From Pseudonocardia autotrophica (GTDB lineage: Bacteria; Actinomycetota; Actinomycetes; Mycobacteriales; Pseudonocardiaceae), in the NCBI RefSeq assembly GCF_003945385.1, contig NZ_AP018920.1, forward strand, positions 3,224,001 to 3,288,000: a stretch of DNA of 64,000 nucleotides, read 5' to 3'. Below are positions 1-8,006 of the stretch, piece after piece. The notes below the pieces were generated by a model. The model did not search any database. It worked only from the letters and a program-made list of their open reading frames with translations, and was not told where the DNA came from. Each line of letters begins with the position of its first letter. Positions within the stretch are counted from its first letter, which is position 1. The position numbers and the translations under genes were made by a program.

Positions 1-291
1 CCTTCCGCCTGCGACCTCGGCGAGCGGGACGACGAACCCGATCCCGGCCGAGGGGTCCAGAGTAGCCCCGGGGTACGACACCCGATGGCCGGGCGGAGGC
101 GTGATCGCCCGGCGGAGTGGCGCCGCCCCTCCGGCGGGGCGGACCGGCGGCGTGCGCACGGCGCCGGTAGCATCGAAGGGTTCCCGCAGGTCCACCCGGC
201 CGCAGCGTCCGCTGCGGCACGACGAGGCCTGCCCCGGCCGTGCACCACGCATGCGCCCGGCCCCGAACACGAGAGGTGGGCAGACCAGCCG
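1..291. other. Left-edge intergenic region before yebC
   Basis: I see no convincing gene here. A reading frame collinear with yebC is open to the window edge, but its translation is Arg/Pro/Gly-rich and looks like GC-driven noise. On the minus strand a GTG at 79-81 opens a plausible-looking but window-truncated reading frame with no ribosome binding site. A TAGCAT box at 168-173 fits the TAGNNT -10 pattern seen elsewhere in the window and could serve yebC, with a leader of roughly 110 nt. Confidence 0.4.
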
Positions 292-1041
292 ATGAGTGGC
301 CACTCCAAGTGGGCGACGACCAAGCACAAGAAGGCCGTGATCGACGCCCGCCGCGGCAAGATGTTCGCCAAGCTGATCAAGAACATCGAGGTCGCGGCCC
401 GCACCGGGGGTGGTGACCCCGAGGGTAACCCGACGCTCTACGACGCGATCCAGAAGGCGAAGAAGAGCTCGGTCCCCAACGACAACATCGACCGCGCGGT
501 CAAGCGCGGGTCCGGTGCCGACGCCGGCGGCGCCGACTACCAGGCCATCACCTACGAGGGGTACGGCCCGAACGGTGTCGCCGTCCTCGTGGAGTGCCTC
601 ACCGACAACCGGAACCGGGCCGCCACCGAGGTCCGGACCGCGATGACCCGCAACGGCGGAACGATGGCCGATCCCGGGTCGGTGGCGTACCTGTTCTCCC
701 GCAAGGGCGTCGTCGTGCTCCCGAAGGGCGAGCTCGCCGAGGACGATGTGCTGCTCGCGGTCCTGGACGCCGGCGCCGAAGAGGTCAACGACCTCGGCGA
801 GAGCTGGGAGGTCGTCTCCGAGGCGACCGACGTCGTCGCCGTGCGCACCGCGCTGCAGGACGGCGGTATCGACTACGACTCGGCCGAGGCGATCTTCGTC
901 CCGTCGATGCAGGTCGAGCTGGACGCCGACGGTGCCAGGAAGGTCTTCCGGCTGATCGAGGCGCTGGAGGACTCCGACGAGGTGCAGAACGTCTACGCCA
1001 ACTTCGACGTGTCCGACGAGGTCATGGCCGAGGTCGACTGA
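292..1041 (+). CDS. yebC: YebC/TACO1-family protein
   Basis: This 249-residue protein belongs to the YebC/PmpR family, described both as DNA-binding regulators and, more recently, as ribosome-associated factors that ease translation of proline-rich stretches. The diagnostic N-terminus [14 protein letters not shown] is present and fixes the start at this ATG, preceded by GAGAGG at 271-276; the frame is open further upstream but that part is low-complexity. The motifs [16 protein letters not shown] and the alternating acidic C-terminal domain ending in [12 protein letters not shown] are typical. Length is normal for the family. In related genomes it sits near ruvC, as here. The family assignment is certain; the precise cellular role is not. 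Confidence 0.96.
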   Translation: MSGHSKWATTKHKKAVIDARRGKMFAKLIKNIEVAARTGGGDPEGNPTLYDAIQKAKKSSVPNDNIDRAVKRGSGADAGGADYQAITYEGYGPNGVAVLVECLTDNRNRAATEVRTAMTRNGGTMADPGSVAYLFSRKGVVVLPKGELAEDDVLLAVLDAGAEEVNDLGESWEVVSEATDVVAVRTALQDGGIDYDSAEAIFVPSMQVELDADGARKVFRLIEALEDSDEVQNVYANFDVSDEVMAEVD

Positions 1042-1134
1042 GCGGTATCGACCGAGCGGCGTCGCGTGAACAGTGCCGACATGAGCAGCGCGGCCCCGCA
1101 CCGCCGTCCCCGGACCGGGTGGCACGACTGTCGG

Positions 1135-1153
1135 TAAGGTGAGCCTGTCCTGA
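1135..1153 (+). promoter_or_regulatory. Candidate DtxR/IdeR iron box
   Basis: The 19 bases starting TAAGGTGAGCCT match the actinobacterial iron-box consensus TTAGGTTAGSCTAACCTAA at about 14 of 19 positions by my alignment. The site lies directly before the AraC-type gene, and its first six bases (TAAGGT) also fit a -10 hexamer, so a bound repressor would block initiation. The downstream gene is a siderophore-type binding lipoprotein, which supports iron control. Function is inferred, not shown. Confidence 0.5.
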
Positions 1154-1960
1154 ATGGGGTGGGTGGTCGTGTCGGTGGGGTTGCAGGTCCTCGAGGTCGT
1201 CGACCGGGCGGTGGGCCCGCGTATCGAGGTGTACCGGTGGATCCTCACCGCGCCCACCGCGTGGGCGGCGCACGACCACGTCGACCACGAGTTCCTGGTC
1301 GTGGTCTCCGGCGGAGTCCGGGTCCGGGCCGGTGACGTCGTACGGACGGCGGTGCCGGGCAGCGGGGTCTGGATCCCCGCCGGCGTCCGGCACGCGGTGT
1401 CGGCCCCGGCCGGGACGATGTTCCTCGTCGGCTACGTCGACCGCGATCGGCGCGCCACGGTGCCGGCCGGGCTGACCGCGTTCCCGACCCCGCCGCTGAC
1501 GATCGCGCTCGTCGAGCACCTGCTGTCGCCGGTGCTCGACGTCGCGATGCGCACCCGGGCCGAAGAGGTCCTGTGCGATCAGCTCGTCGACGGTCCGCCG
1601 GTGCTCCCGGACCTGCCGATGCCGCGCTCGGCGCCGGTGCGCCTGGTCGCGACGACGTTGCTCGGCGCCCCGCAGGACCGCCGCACCCTGGAGCAGTGGG
1701 GGTTCGTGGTCGGGGTGAGCGCCCGCACACTGACCCGCCGGTTCACCGAGGAGACCGGGCTGGGCTTCGAGAGCTGGCGCCGGCGCTGCCGGGTGCTGTC
1801 CGCACTCCCGCTGCTGACCGGCACGCGGCCGGTGCGGGCGGTCGCCCATCGGGTCGGGTACCGGTCGGAGGCGGCCTTCGTCGCCGCGTTCCGGCGGGAG
1901 ACCGGGACCACACCGGGGCGCTGGCCGGCGCCGGTCGCGCAGCTCGGGGGCACGGGCTGA
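1154..1960 (+). CDS. AraC-family transcriptional regulator
   Basis: The 268-residue protein has an N-terminal cupin-like sensor (around residues 35-95, with AHDHVDHEF and a GVWIPAGVRHAV strand typical of AraC cupins) and a C-terminal double helix-turn-helix (about residues 165-262, with VSARTLTRRF and YRSEAAFVAAFRRETGTTP). That order defines AraC/XylS activators with a cupin sensor. It is followed 103 bp later by a siderophore-type binding lipoprotein, so it probably regulates iron-siderophore uptake, as AraC proteins under DtxR control do in corynebacteria. The start is uncertain: ATG 1154 abuts the iron box, and GTG 1169 has a better-placed purine-rich stretch at 1156-1162. Confidence 0.88.
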   Translation: MGWVVVSVGLQVLEVVDRAVGPRIEVYRWILTAPTAWAAHDHVDHEFLVVVSGGVRVRAGDVVRTAVPGSGVWIPAGVRHAVSAPAGTMFLVGYVDRDRRATVPAGLTAFPTPPLTIALVEHLLSPVLDVAMRTRAEEVLCDQLVDGPPVLPDLPMPRSAPVRLVATTLLGAPQDRRTLEQWGFVVGVSARTLTRRFTEETGLGFESWRRRCRVLSALPLLTGTRPVRAVAHRVGYRSEAAFVAAFRRETGTTPGRWPAPVAQLGGTG

Positions 1961-1969
1961 CCGTCTGCC

Positions 1970-1982
1970 GACACGTCGTGTC
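1970..1982. promoter_or_regulatory. Palindrome GACACG-T-CGTGTC after the AraC gene
   Basis: A perfect inverted repeat with 6-bp arms and one central base lies between the AraC gene and the lipoprotein gene. It could be the binding site of the AraC protein or of another dimeric repressor. Nothing else supports a function. Confidence 0.3.
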
Positions 1983-2023
1983 CGTCTGCCGCGGCGGGGC
2001 CGGGTGAGACTCCTGCCCCGGGA

Positions 2024-2042
2024 GCCGTCCACCGGGGACGGC
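2024..2042 (+). promoter_or_regulatory. Leader hairpin before the siderophore-binding gene
   Basis: GCCGTCC (2024-2030) pairs perfectly with GGACGGC (2036-2042) across a 5-nt loop, about 20 nt before the lipoprotein start codon. It may be a weak terminator or attenuator after the AraC gene, or a stability element of the downstream message. Confidence 0.35.
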
Positions 2043-2063
2043 ACGATCACGACGGAGACCCAC

Positions 2064-3059
2064 ATGCCCGCCCCCGCCATCAGTCGTCGCCGGCTGCTCG
2101 CCGGCAGCCTCGGCCTGGCCCTGCTCACCGCCTGCGGGCGTCCCGCCGCCGGCGACGCCGCCGGGGCCCCGGCCGGTGACGGGTTCCCCCGGACGGTGCG
2201 GCACGAGGCGGGGGAGACGACGGTGCCCGCGGCACCGGAGCGCGTGGTGGCGCTGTCGGACTACCTCGATCTGGACCTGGTGCTGGCGCTGGGCGTGCAG
2301 CCGGTGCTGTACGGGTTCACCGACGCCTGGGGCTCGGGGAACATGCCGTGGCAGACCGAGGCCGGGGTGGCCGGACTGGCCCGGATGGACATCCCGACGT
2401 CGCAGGCCGACCCGGAACGTGTGGTGTCGGCCCGGCCGGAGCTGATGGTCGGGATGCCCCCGGCCGCCGAGCAGTACGACGTGCTCTCCCGGATCGCGCC
2501 GACGGTCTGTCTGGGCTGGGAGACCACCTGGCACGACGGCCTCACGACGGTGGCCGCGGCGCTCGGCCGCGAGGACCGCGTGGAGGGCCTGGCGCAGCGG
2601 TACCGGGACTCGGTGGCGACGGCCGCGGCGCGCCTGGACGGGCTCGGCGGGCTCCCGGTCGTCGCCGGCTCGGCCTACCACGACCAGATCTACGTGCAGG
2701 GCGACGCGAGCCCGATGGTGGGCCTGCTGCGCGATCTCGGGCTGACGGTGCACACCACGGGCCCGGACGCGGTCACCGGGTACTCGGCCGAGGAGGTGGA
2801 CGTGCTGGCCCCGGCCGGGGTGCTGCTCTGCCCGGCCACCGACGCCGCCGGGACCGCCGCGGCCGAGGCCTCGGAACTGTGGCGGCGGCTGCCCGCCGTG
2901 GCGGCCGGTCGCTACAGCGTGCTGAGCCCGGTGTTCGCCAGGGCGCTGACCGAGAACCTGTCCCCGCTCAGCATCGACTGGGCGCTGCGATCGCTGGTGC
3001 CGCTGCTGGAACGGACCGCCGCGGGCGACGGTGTGCCGCTGGGCCGGGCCGGGAGCTGA
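2064..3059 (+). CDS. Iron-siderophore ABC transporter substrate-binding lipoprotein
   Basis: This 331-residue periplasmic-type binding protein has a twin-arginine signal (SRRRLLAGSLGLALLTACG) ending in a lipobox Cys, so it should be exported by Tat and lipid-anchored. The body has the features of the FecB/FhuD helical-backbone class (VPAAPERVVALSDYLDLDLVLALGV near the start of the mature protein, repeated in the C lobe). The start is the ATG in front of the signal peptide; upstream in-frame codons are not needed. No permease or ATPase gene follows, so it must work with components encoded elsewhere. The adjacent AraC regulator and iron box point to ferric-siderophore uptake; the ligand cannot be read from sequence. 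Confidence 0.88.
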   Translation: MPAPAISRRRLLAGSLGLALLTACGRPAAGDAAGAPAGDGFPRTVRHEAGETTVPAAPERVVALSDYLDLDLVLALGVQPVLYGFTDAWGSGNMPWQTEAGVAGLARMDIPTSQADPERVVSARPELMVGMPPAAEQYDVLSRIAPTVCLGWETTWHDGLTTVAAALGREDRVEGLAQRYRDSVATAAARLDGLGGLPVVAGSAYHDQIYVQGDASPMVGLLRDLGLTVHTTGPDAVTGYSAEEVDVLAPAGVLLCPATDAAGTAAAEASELWRRLPAVAAGRYSVLSPVFARALTENLSPLSIDWALRSLVPLLERTAAGDGVPLGRAGS

Positions 3060-3092
3060 CCGGCGGCCGCGGTCACTGTCGGGGGTCGGTTC

Positions 3093-3098
3093 TAGACT
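3093..3098 (+). promoter_or_regulatory. polA -10 box, leaderless spacing
   Basis: TAGACT ends 8 nt before the polA ATG at 3107 and there is no Shine-Dalgarno sequence in between. This is the spacing expected when transcription starts at or next to the start codon. The -35 region is not recognisable. Confidence 0.6.
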
Positions 3099-3106
3099 CC
3101 CCGCCG

Positions 3107-5932
3107 ATGAGCACAGCGACGCAGGGCACCCAGAAGTCGGCAGCGCAGAAGTCGGGCACCCCGAAGTCGGCCTCGGCGAAGAAGAAGGCGCCGGACCGGC
3201 CGCGGTTGCTCCTGCTCGACGGGCACTCGCTGGCCTACCGCGCCTTCTTCGCGCTGCCCGCGGAGAACTTCCGCACCGGCACCGGGCAGACCACCAACGC
3301 GGTCTACGGCTTCACCTCGATGCTGATCAACCTGCTGCGGGACGAGGAGCCGACCCACCTCGCGGTGGCGTTCGACGTCTCCCGCAAGACCTTCCGCTCC
3401 GAGCGGTACGCCGACTACAAGGCGAACCGCTCGGCCACGCCGGACGACTTCCGTGGCCAGATCGACCTGATCAAGGAGGTGCTCGGCGCGCTGAGCATCC
3501 CGGTGTTCGCGGTCGACGGCTACGAGGCCGACGACCTGATCGCGACCCTCGCGACGCAGGCCGAGCAGCAGGGCTTCGAGGTGCTCATCACCACCGGCGA
3601 CCGGGATGCGTTCCAGCTGGTGTCCGACGACGTCACGGTGCTCTACCCGAAGCGCGGGGTGTCCGATCTCGGCCGGATCGACCCGGCCGAGGTCGACAAG
3701 CGGTACGGGCTCACCCCGACCCAGTACCCCGACTTCGCCGCGCTGCGGGGCGACCCCTCGGACAACCTGCCCTCGATCCCCGGGGTGGGGGAGAAGACGG
3801 CCGCCAAGTGGGTCCGTGAGTTCGGCTCGCTGGCCGAGCTGACCGACCGGGTCGACGAGGTGAAGGGCAAGGCGGGTGACTCGCTGCGCACGAACCTGGC
3901 CAACGTGCTGCTGAACCGGCAGCTGACCGAGCTGGTCCGCGACGTCGACCTGGGATCGGCCCCGGAGCAGCTGGAGGTCCGTGCCTGGGATCGTGACGCG
4001 GTGCACCGGCTGTTCGACGAGCTGGAGTTCCGGGTGCTGCGCGAGCGGCTGTTCGCCACCCTGTCCTCCGCCGAACCGGAGGCCGAGGACGGTTTCGAGA
4101 TCTCCGGTGAGGTGATCGCCCCCGGCGGGGCGCGGGCCTGGCTGGACTCGCACGCGCGGGACGGCCGCCGGGTCGGGCTGAGCTTCGCCGGTGTGGCGGG
4201 CCCGGTCGCCGGTCGCGATCTCACCGGTGTCGCGCTGGCGGTCGGCGAGCCGACCGTCGAACAGCGGGCGGCCGGCGCCACGGCCGGTGTGCCGAAGGCC
4301 GGATACCTCGGGCTGACCGGGCTCACCCCGGACGACGAGGCAGCGCTCGGCGACTGGCTGGCCGACGCCGGCGTCGCCAAGGCCGCGCACGACATCAAGC
4401 CGGTGCTGCACGCGCTGCGCGCCCGCGGCTGGTCGGTCGCGGGGCTGAGCAGCGACACCGCGCTCGCCGCGTACCTCGCCCGTCCCGGCCAGCGCACGTT
4501 CGATCTGGCCGACCTGGCGCTGCGCTACCTGCGCCGCGAGCTGCGCACCGAGGAGCCCGCCGACGGGCAGCTGTCGCTGCTCGGCGGGGAGGAGGAGGCC
4601 GACGCACAGGCCGCGCAGCAGGAGATGCTGTCCGCATCGGCGGTCGCCGAGCTGGCCGACGCGCTCGACACCGAGCTGGCCCAGCGCGGCGGCACCGAGC
4701 TGCTCGCCGATCTCGAGCTGCCGCTGGCGTTCGTGCTGGCCGGATGCGAGGCGGCGGGGATCGCGGTCGACTCGGAGACGTTGTCGGACCTGGAGTCCGA
4801 CTTCGGCGGCCAGGTCCGCGAGGCGGCGGCCAGCGCCTACGAGGTGATCGGCAAGGAGATCAACCTCGGCTCGCCCAAGCAGCTGCAGGTCGTGCTGTTC
4901 GACGAGCTGAACATGCCGAAGACCAAGCGCACCAAGACCGGCTACACCACCGACGCCGACGCGCTGCAGACCCTCTACGAGCAGACCGAGCACCCCTTCC
5001 TGCAGTTCCTGCTGCAGCACCGCGACGCGACCCGGCTGAAGGTGACCGTCGACGGGCTGATCAAGACCTTCGCCGACGACGGCCGGATCCACACCACCTA
5101 CTCGCAGACGATCGCGGCGACCGGCCGGCTCTCCTCGACCGACCCGAACCTGCAGAACGTCCCGATCCGGACCGCGGCCGGGCGCCGGATCCGGGACGCG
5201 TTCGTGGTCGGCGCCGGTCCCGACGGCGAGCGGTACGCGGAGCTGATGACCGCCGACTACAGCCAGATCGAGATGCGGATCATGGCTCACCTCTCCGAGG
5301 ACGCTGCGCTGATCGAGGCGTTCCGGTCGCAGCACGACTTCCACGCCGAGACCGCCGCCCGGGTGTTCGGCGTCGAGGCGACCGCCGTGTCGGTCGAGCA
5401 GCGAGCCAAGATCAAGGCGATGAACTACGGCCTGGCGTACGGGCTGTCCGCCTACGGACTGTCCGGGCAGCTGCGGATCTCCACCGACGAGGCCAAGGGC
5501 CTGATGGACGACTACTTCGCCGGGTTCGGCGGGGTGCGCGACTACCTCGCGGGCGTCGTCGACCAGGCCCGCAAGGACGGCTACACCGCGACCATCCTCG
5601 GCCGTCGCCGCTACCTCCCGGATCTGACCAGCGACAACCGGCAGCGCCGCGAGATGGCCGAGCGGATGGCGCTGAACGCACCGATCCAGGGCAGCGCCGC
5701 GGACATCATCAAGGTCGCGATGCTGGGGGTGTTCCGGGGGCTGGCGGAGGAGGGCCTGCGCAGCCGGATGCTGCTGCAGGTGCACGACGAGCTGGTGCTC
5801 GAGGTCGCCGACGGCGAGCGGGAGGTGCTGGAGAAGCTGGTCCGCGAGCGGATGGGCGCCGCCGCGCAGCTGTCGGTGCCGCTCGAGGTGTCGGTCGGCT
5901 ACGGCCGCAGCTGGGACGCCGCGGCGCACTGA
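3107..5932 (+). CDS. polA: DNA polymerase I
   Basis: The 941-residue protein is a family A polymerase for Okazaki fragment maturation and repair. An N-terminal Lys/Ser/Ala tail of about 28 residues precedes the 5'-3' exonuclease domain (LLLLDGHSLAYRAFFALP, GYEADDLIATLA, TTGDRDAFQLV, with the helix-hairpin-helix LPSIPGVGEKTAAKW). The middle domain aligns with the 3'-5' exonuclease but lacks its DxE motif, so proofreading is probably lost, as in mycobacterial PolA. The polymerase domain carries motif A (TADYSQIEMRIMAHLS, about residue 715), the finger helix KIKAMNYGLAYG (about 767) and motif C (LLQVHDELVLEV, about 890). The start at ATG 3107 is backed by the leaderless promoter; open frame further upstream lies over the preceding gene. 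Confidence 0.98.
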   Translation: MSTATQGTQKSAAQKSGTPKSASAKKKAPDRPRLLLLDGHSLAYRAFFALPAENFRTGTGQTTNAVYGFTSMLINLLRDEEPTHLAVAFDVSRKTFRSERYADYKANRSATPDDFRGQIDLIKEVLGALSIPVFAVDGYEADDLIATLATQAEQQGFEVLITTGDRDAFQLVSDDVTVLYPKRGVSDLGRIDPAEVDKRYGLTPTQYPDFAALRGDPSDNLPSIPGVGEKTAAKWVREFGSLAELTDRVDEVKGKAGDSLRTNLANVLLNRQLTELVRDVDLGSAPEQLEVRAWDRDAVHRLFDELEFRVLRERLFATLSSAEPEAEDGFEISGEVIAPGGARAWLDSHARDGRRVGLSFAGVAGPVAGRDLTGVALAVGEPTVEQRAAGATAGVPKAGYLGLTGLTPDDEAALGDWLADAGVAKAAHDIKPVLHALRARGWSVAGLSSDTALAAYLARPGQRTFDLADLALRYLRRELRTEEPADGQLSLLGGEEEADAQAAQQEMLSASAVAELADALDTELAQRGGTELLADLELPLAFVLAGCEAAGIAVDSETLSDLESDFGGQVREAAASAYEVIGKEINLGSPKQLQVVLFDELNMPKTKRTKTGYTTDADALQTLYEQTEHPFLQFLLQHRDATRLKVTVDGLIKTFADDGRIHTTYSQTIAATGRLSSTDPNLQNVPIRTAAGRRIRDAFVVGAGPDGERYAELMTADYSQIEMRIMAHLSEDAALIEAFRSQHDFHAETAARVFGVEATAVSVEQRAKIKAMNYGLAYGLSAYGLSGQLRISTDEAKGLMDDYFAGFGGVRDYLAGVVDQARKDGYTATILGRRRYLPDLTSDNRQRREMAERMALNAPIQGSAADIIKVAMLGVFRGLAEEGLRSRMLLQVHDELVLEVADGEREVLEKLVRERMGAAAQLSVPLEVSVGYGRSWDAAAH

Positions 5933-5946
5933 GCCATGCCGACCGG

Positions 5947-5968
5947 CCGGGGGGTTCACCCCGACCGG
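5947..5968. terminator. Hairpin downstream of polA
   Basis: GGGG-TTCA-CCCC, flanked by CCGG arms with a two-base bulge, lies 14 nt after the polA stop. There is no U tract, as is usual in this window. It probably ends polA transcription. Confidence 0.4.
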
Positions 5969-6020
5969 CTCGGGATCCCGCCGGTCACCCACCGACGGCG
6001 CCGGCCGCGACCCGGGCCGT

Positions 6021-6065
6021 GGCCGACCGGGTAGGGGCCGACCGGGTAGGGGCCGACCGGATAGG
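6021..6065. repeat. Three 15-bp tandem repeats
   Basis: GGCCGACCGGGTAGG occurs three times head to tail, with one G-to-A change in the last copy. It lies in the short gap between the convergent polA gene and the hypothetical gene. No function is evident. Confidence 0.7.
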
Positions 6066-6075
6066 GGCCGCCTGC

Positions 6076-6597
6076 TCAGGCGCCGACCGGATCGGCGGCC
6101 GCCCGGGTGCGCAGGTGCGCCGGCGCGAGCAACCGGGCCGCCCGGCCGAGCTCGGCCACCAGCTGCTCGGCGGCGATGTCGTGGGCCATGGCGACCCGGT
6201 GCAGGGTCTGCACGACCACCGCGGCATCGGGATCCCCGGGCCGGGAGATCGGCTGCCGGGCGCGGCACAGCAGCAGCGCCAGCGCCCGGCCCGCCTCGGC
6301 CAGCGCGTCGACGTCGTCGAGATCGACGGTGAAGCTCGCCCCGGACTGGTCGCCGCGCAGCCCGGCCGCCCCCACGACGGGCCCCGCGGAGCGGGCCCAG
6401 GCGCGCAGCACCCGGCGGTCGGCGACCGGCGCGGGCACCGCCACCCCGGCGGCCTCGAGCTCGGACAGGGCGAGCAGCAGCCCGCTGATCCGGGCCGACC
6501 GGGCCGTCCAGGTGACCCGGTCACCCGGCAGATCGCGCCGGATCACCGTGCGCCCGGCCGGGCCGGTGGGAGTTCGTGGATACGGAACGGGGGACAT
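6076..6597 (-). CDS. Hypothetical protein
   Basis: I do not recognise this 173-residue protein. The start is well supported: GGAGGTG lies 7 nt before the ATG. It opens with a Pro-rich segment (MSPVPYPRTPTGP), then a strand-like stretch followed by Leu/Ala-rich helices (ISGLLLALSELEAAGV and EAGRALALLLCRARQPIS) and a C-terminal helix rich in Ala and Arg. There is no signal peptide or membrane segment, so it is probably cytoplasmic. It is convergent with polA and 135 bp upstream, on the same strand, of a membrane esterase that ends before it begins, so the two are not an obvious operon. Long frames on the other strand here are shadows. Confidence 0.6.
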   Translation of the reverse strand: MSPVPYPRTPTGPAGRTVIRRDLPGDRVTWTARSARISGLLLALSELEAAGVAVPAPVADRRVLRAWARSAGPVVGAAGLRGDQSGASFTVDLDDVDALAEAGRALALLLCRARQPISRPGDPDAAVVVQTLHRVAMAHDIAAEQLVAELGRAARLLAPAHLRTRAAADPVGA

Positions 6598-6732
6598 CGG
6601 CGTCACCTCCCGCGCGGTTGACGCGGGGGAGCTCGCATGCCTCCGACCAGCTGTTACCGGGTCGCAGCCGGGCGGTCGGTCGACATGGCCGGGCGGTTCG
6701 GAGGCCGCGCCGGGCGGTCGGGTGCCGGCTGC

Positions 6733-7878
6733 TCAGCCCACCCCGGTCAGGAACCGGATGACGGCCTCGCGGGTCAGCTGCGCGCCGGGGCTGCCGAAGG
6801 GCCGGTCGAAGACGTGGTCGGCGTAGGGCACCGTCACCAGCCGGCCGGGGACGCCGGCGTCGCGCAGCTCCCGGTCGTAGGCGGCGACCCGGTCCGGATA
6901 CACGTAGTGGTCGGCCGAGCCGAGCAGCAGCAGCGTGGGCGGCAGGTCGGAGCGCACCTGTTCGGACGGCGAGAGCAGCCGCATCAGACCGGGCGCGTCG
7001 GCGGCCGCCCCACCGAACAGGGTCTGCTGCAGGTCCGGATCGATCAGCGTCAGGTCGACCGGCGGGTAGTACGCGACCACGCCGACCGGCGGCGGCCCGG
7101 GGGCCGGTGGCGGGGCGTCCGCCGGGCCGGTGCCGCCGACCGATGCGGGCGCGTCGGAGCAGGCCAGCGTGCCGTCGAGCAGGCCGGACGTCGTGCTGAT
7201 CGCGAGGGTCGCGCCCGCGGACTGGCCGGCGAGCACCAGCCGGCCGGGATCGAGCTCGGCGGCGCCGTTCGCCCGGATCCAGTCGACTGCACAGGCGACG
7301 TCGCGCTGCTGGTCGCGGCCGACCGGCTCGGGCGGCGGGAGCCGGTAGTCGACGGCGGCGACCGCCCAGCCGCGATCGGCCAGCCAGCGGTTCAGCGCTG
7401 TGCGGTCCTCCCGGTCACCGCGGACCCAGCTGCCGCCGTGCACCCACACCAGCACCGGATGCGGGCCGGGACCGGTGGGCAGGTAGAGGTCCAGCGCGCG
7501 TCCCTCGGTGAACTCGACCGAGCGGTCCGGGTTCCCGTCCGGTTGGCCGATCTCGGTCAGCGTGGCCGTCCAGTCCAGCCGGACGCCCTCGTCGGCCGCG
7601 GCCCGGCCCTGGGCCGCCAGCACCGTCACCATCCCGACCACCGCGGCCAGCGACAGCGTCGCCGCCGCGTAGCCGCTGAACCGGGCACCCGCCGACCGGG
7701 CGGCCAGCCCGAACAGGATTCCCAGTACCGCGGCCAGCGCCAGGTGCAGCGGGTACTGGCCGGTGACGAAGGATCCGGCGAAGCCGGCCACCGGCGTCTC
7801 CGGCCGGAAGGCGCCCACCAGGACGAACAACAGCACGGCCGCCCAGATCAGGGCGAGCGCGCGGAGGAACGACGTCAC
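6733..7878 (-). CDS. Membrane-anchored alpha/beta hydrolase
   Basis: From GTG 7878 the protein is 381 residues. The first 110 hold three hydrophobic segments ([32 protein letters not shown] and [15 protein letters not shown]), so the enzyme is tethered to the membrane. The remainder is an esterase/lipase of the hormone-sensitive lipase type: oxyanion motif VWVHGGSW, nucleophile elbow GQSAGA (Ser), and late Asp and His in [11 protein letters not shown] and [15 protein letters not shown] lies upstream of this GTG. Substrate is unknown. It is divergent from ruvC, with start codons about 130 bp apart. An upstream in-frame start would add an Arg/Pro-rich extension, which I consider unlikely. Confidence 0.82.
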   Translation of the reverse strand: MTSFLRALALIWAAVLLFVLVGAFRPETPVAGFAGSFVTGQYPLHLALAAVLGILFGLAARSAGARFSGYAAATLSLAAVVGMVTVLAAQGRAAADEGVRLDWTATLTEIGQPDGNPDRSVEFTEGRALDLYLPTGPGPHPVLVWVHGGSWVRGDREDRTALNRWLADRGWAVAAVDYRLPPPEPVGRDQQRDVACAVDWIRANGAAELDPGRLVLAGQSAGATLAISTTSGLLDGTLACSDAPASVGGTGPADAPPPAPGPPPVGVVAYYPPVDLTLIDPDLQQTLFGGAAADAPGLMRLLSPSEQVRSDLPPTLLLLGSADHYVYPDRVAAYDRELRDAGVPGRLVTVPYADHVFDRPFGSPGAQLTREAVIRFLTGVG

Positions 7879-7963
7879 CCACGCACCCTGCCATCGACGG
7901 TTCCGGCCCGATCGAGGCGGCCCCGCCCGGCGCGCCCCCGGCGGGGCCGCATGGACCGGCCGG

Positions 7964-7969
7964 TAGCGT
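7964..7969 (+). promoter_or_regulatory. ruvCAB -10 box
   Basis: TAGCGT matches the -10 pattern seen at other genes in the window. It lies 7 bp before the first LexA-like box, so LexA bound there would cover the transcription start. Confidence 0.5.
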
Positions 7970-7976
7970 GCGGATC

Positions 7977-7992
7977 TCGAACGCACGTGCGG
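7977..7992. promoter_or_regulatory. LexA (SOS) box upstream of ruvC, degenerate
   Basis: TCGAAC-GCAC-GTGCGG matches the Gram-positive/mycobacterial SOS box TCGAAC-N4-GTTCGA perfectly in the left arm and 4 of 6 in the right arm. It sits between the -10 box and the ribosome binding site of ruvC. Confidence 0.6.
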
Positions 7993-8006
7993 GAGGGGTG
8001 ACGCCG

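Noticed and set aside
1..81. Start of a divergent gene running off the left edge from GTG 79-81
   Set aside because: The 27 codons look plausible, but there is no ribosome binding site, the TACTCT box nearby is not at leaderless distance, and the frame is cut by the window edge.
3092..6268. A 1058-codon open frame on the minus strand across polA
   Set aside because: It is the GC-driven antisense shadow of polA; its translation is Arg/Gly/Val/Leu/His-rich with no domain, and polA is certain. Several other long antisense frames (for example opposite secD, alaS and rel) were rejected on the same ground.
4744..6621. A 625-codon plus-strand frame overlapping polA and the following genes
   Set aside because: It is in a different frame from polA, its translation is Arg/Gly/Pro-rich, and it crosses the polA stop, the tandem repeats and an antisense gene.
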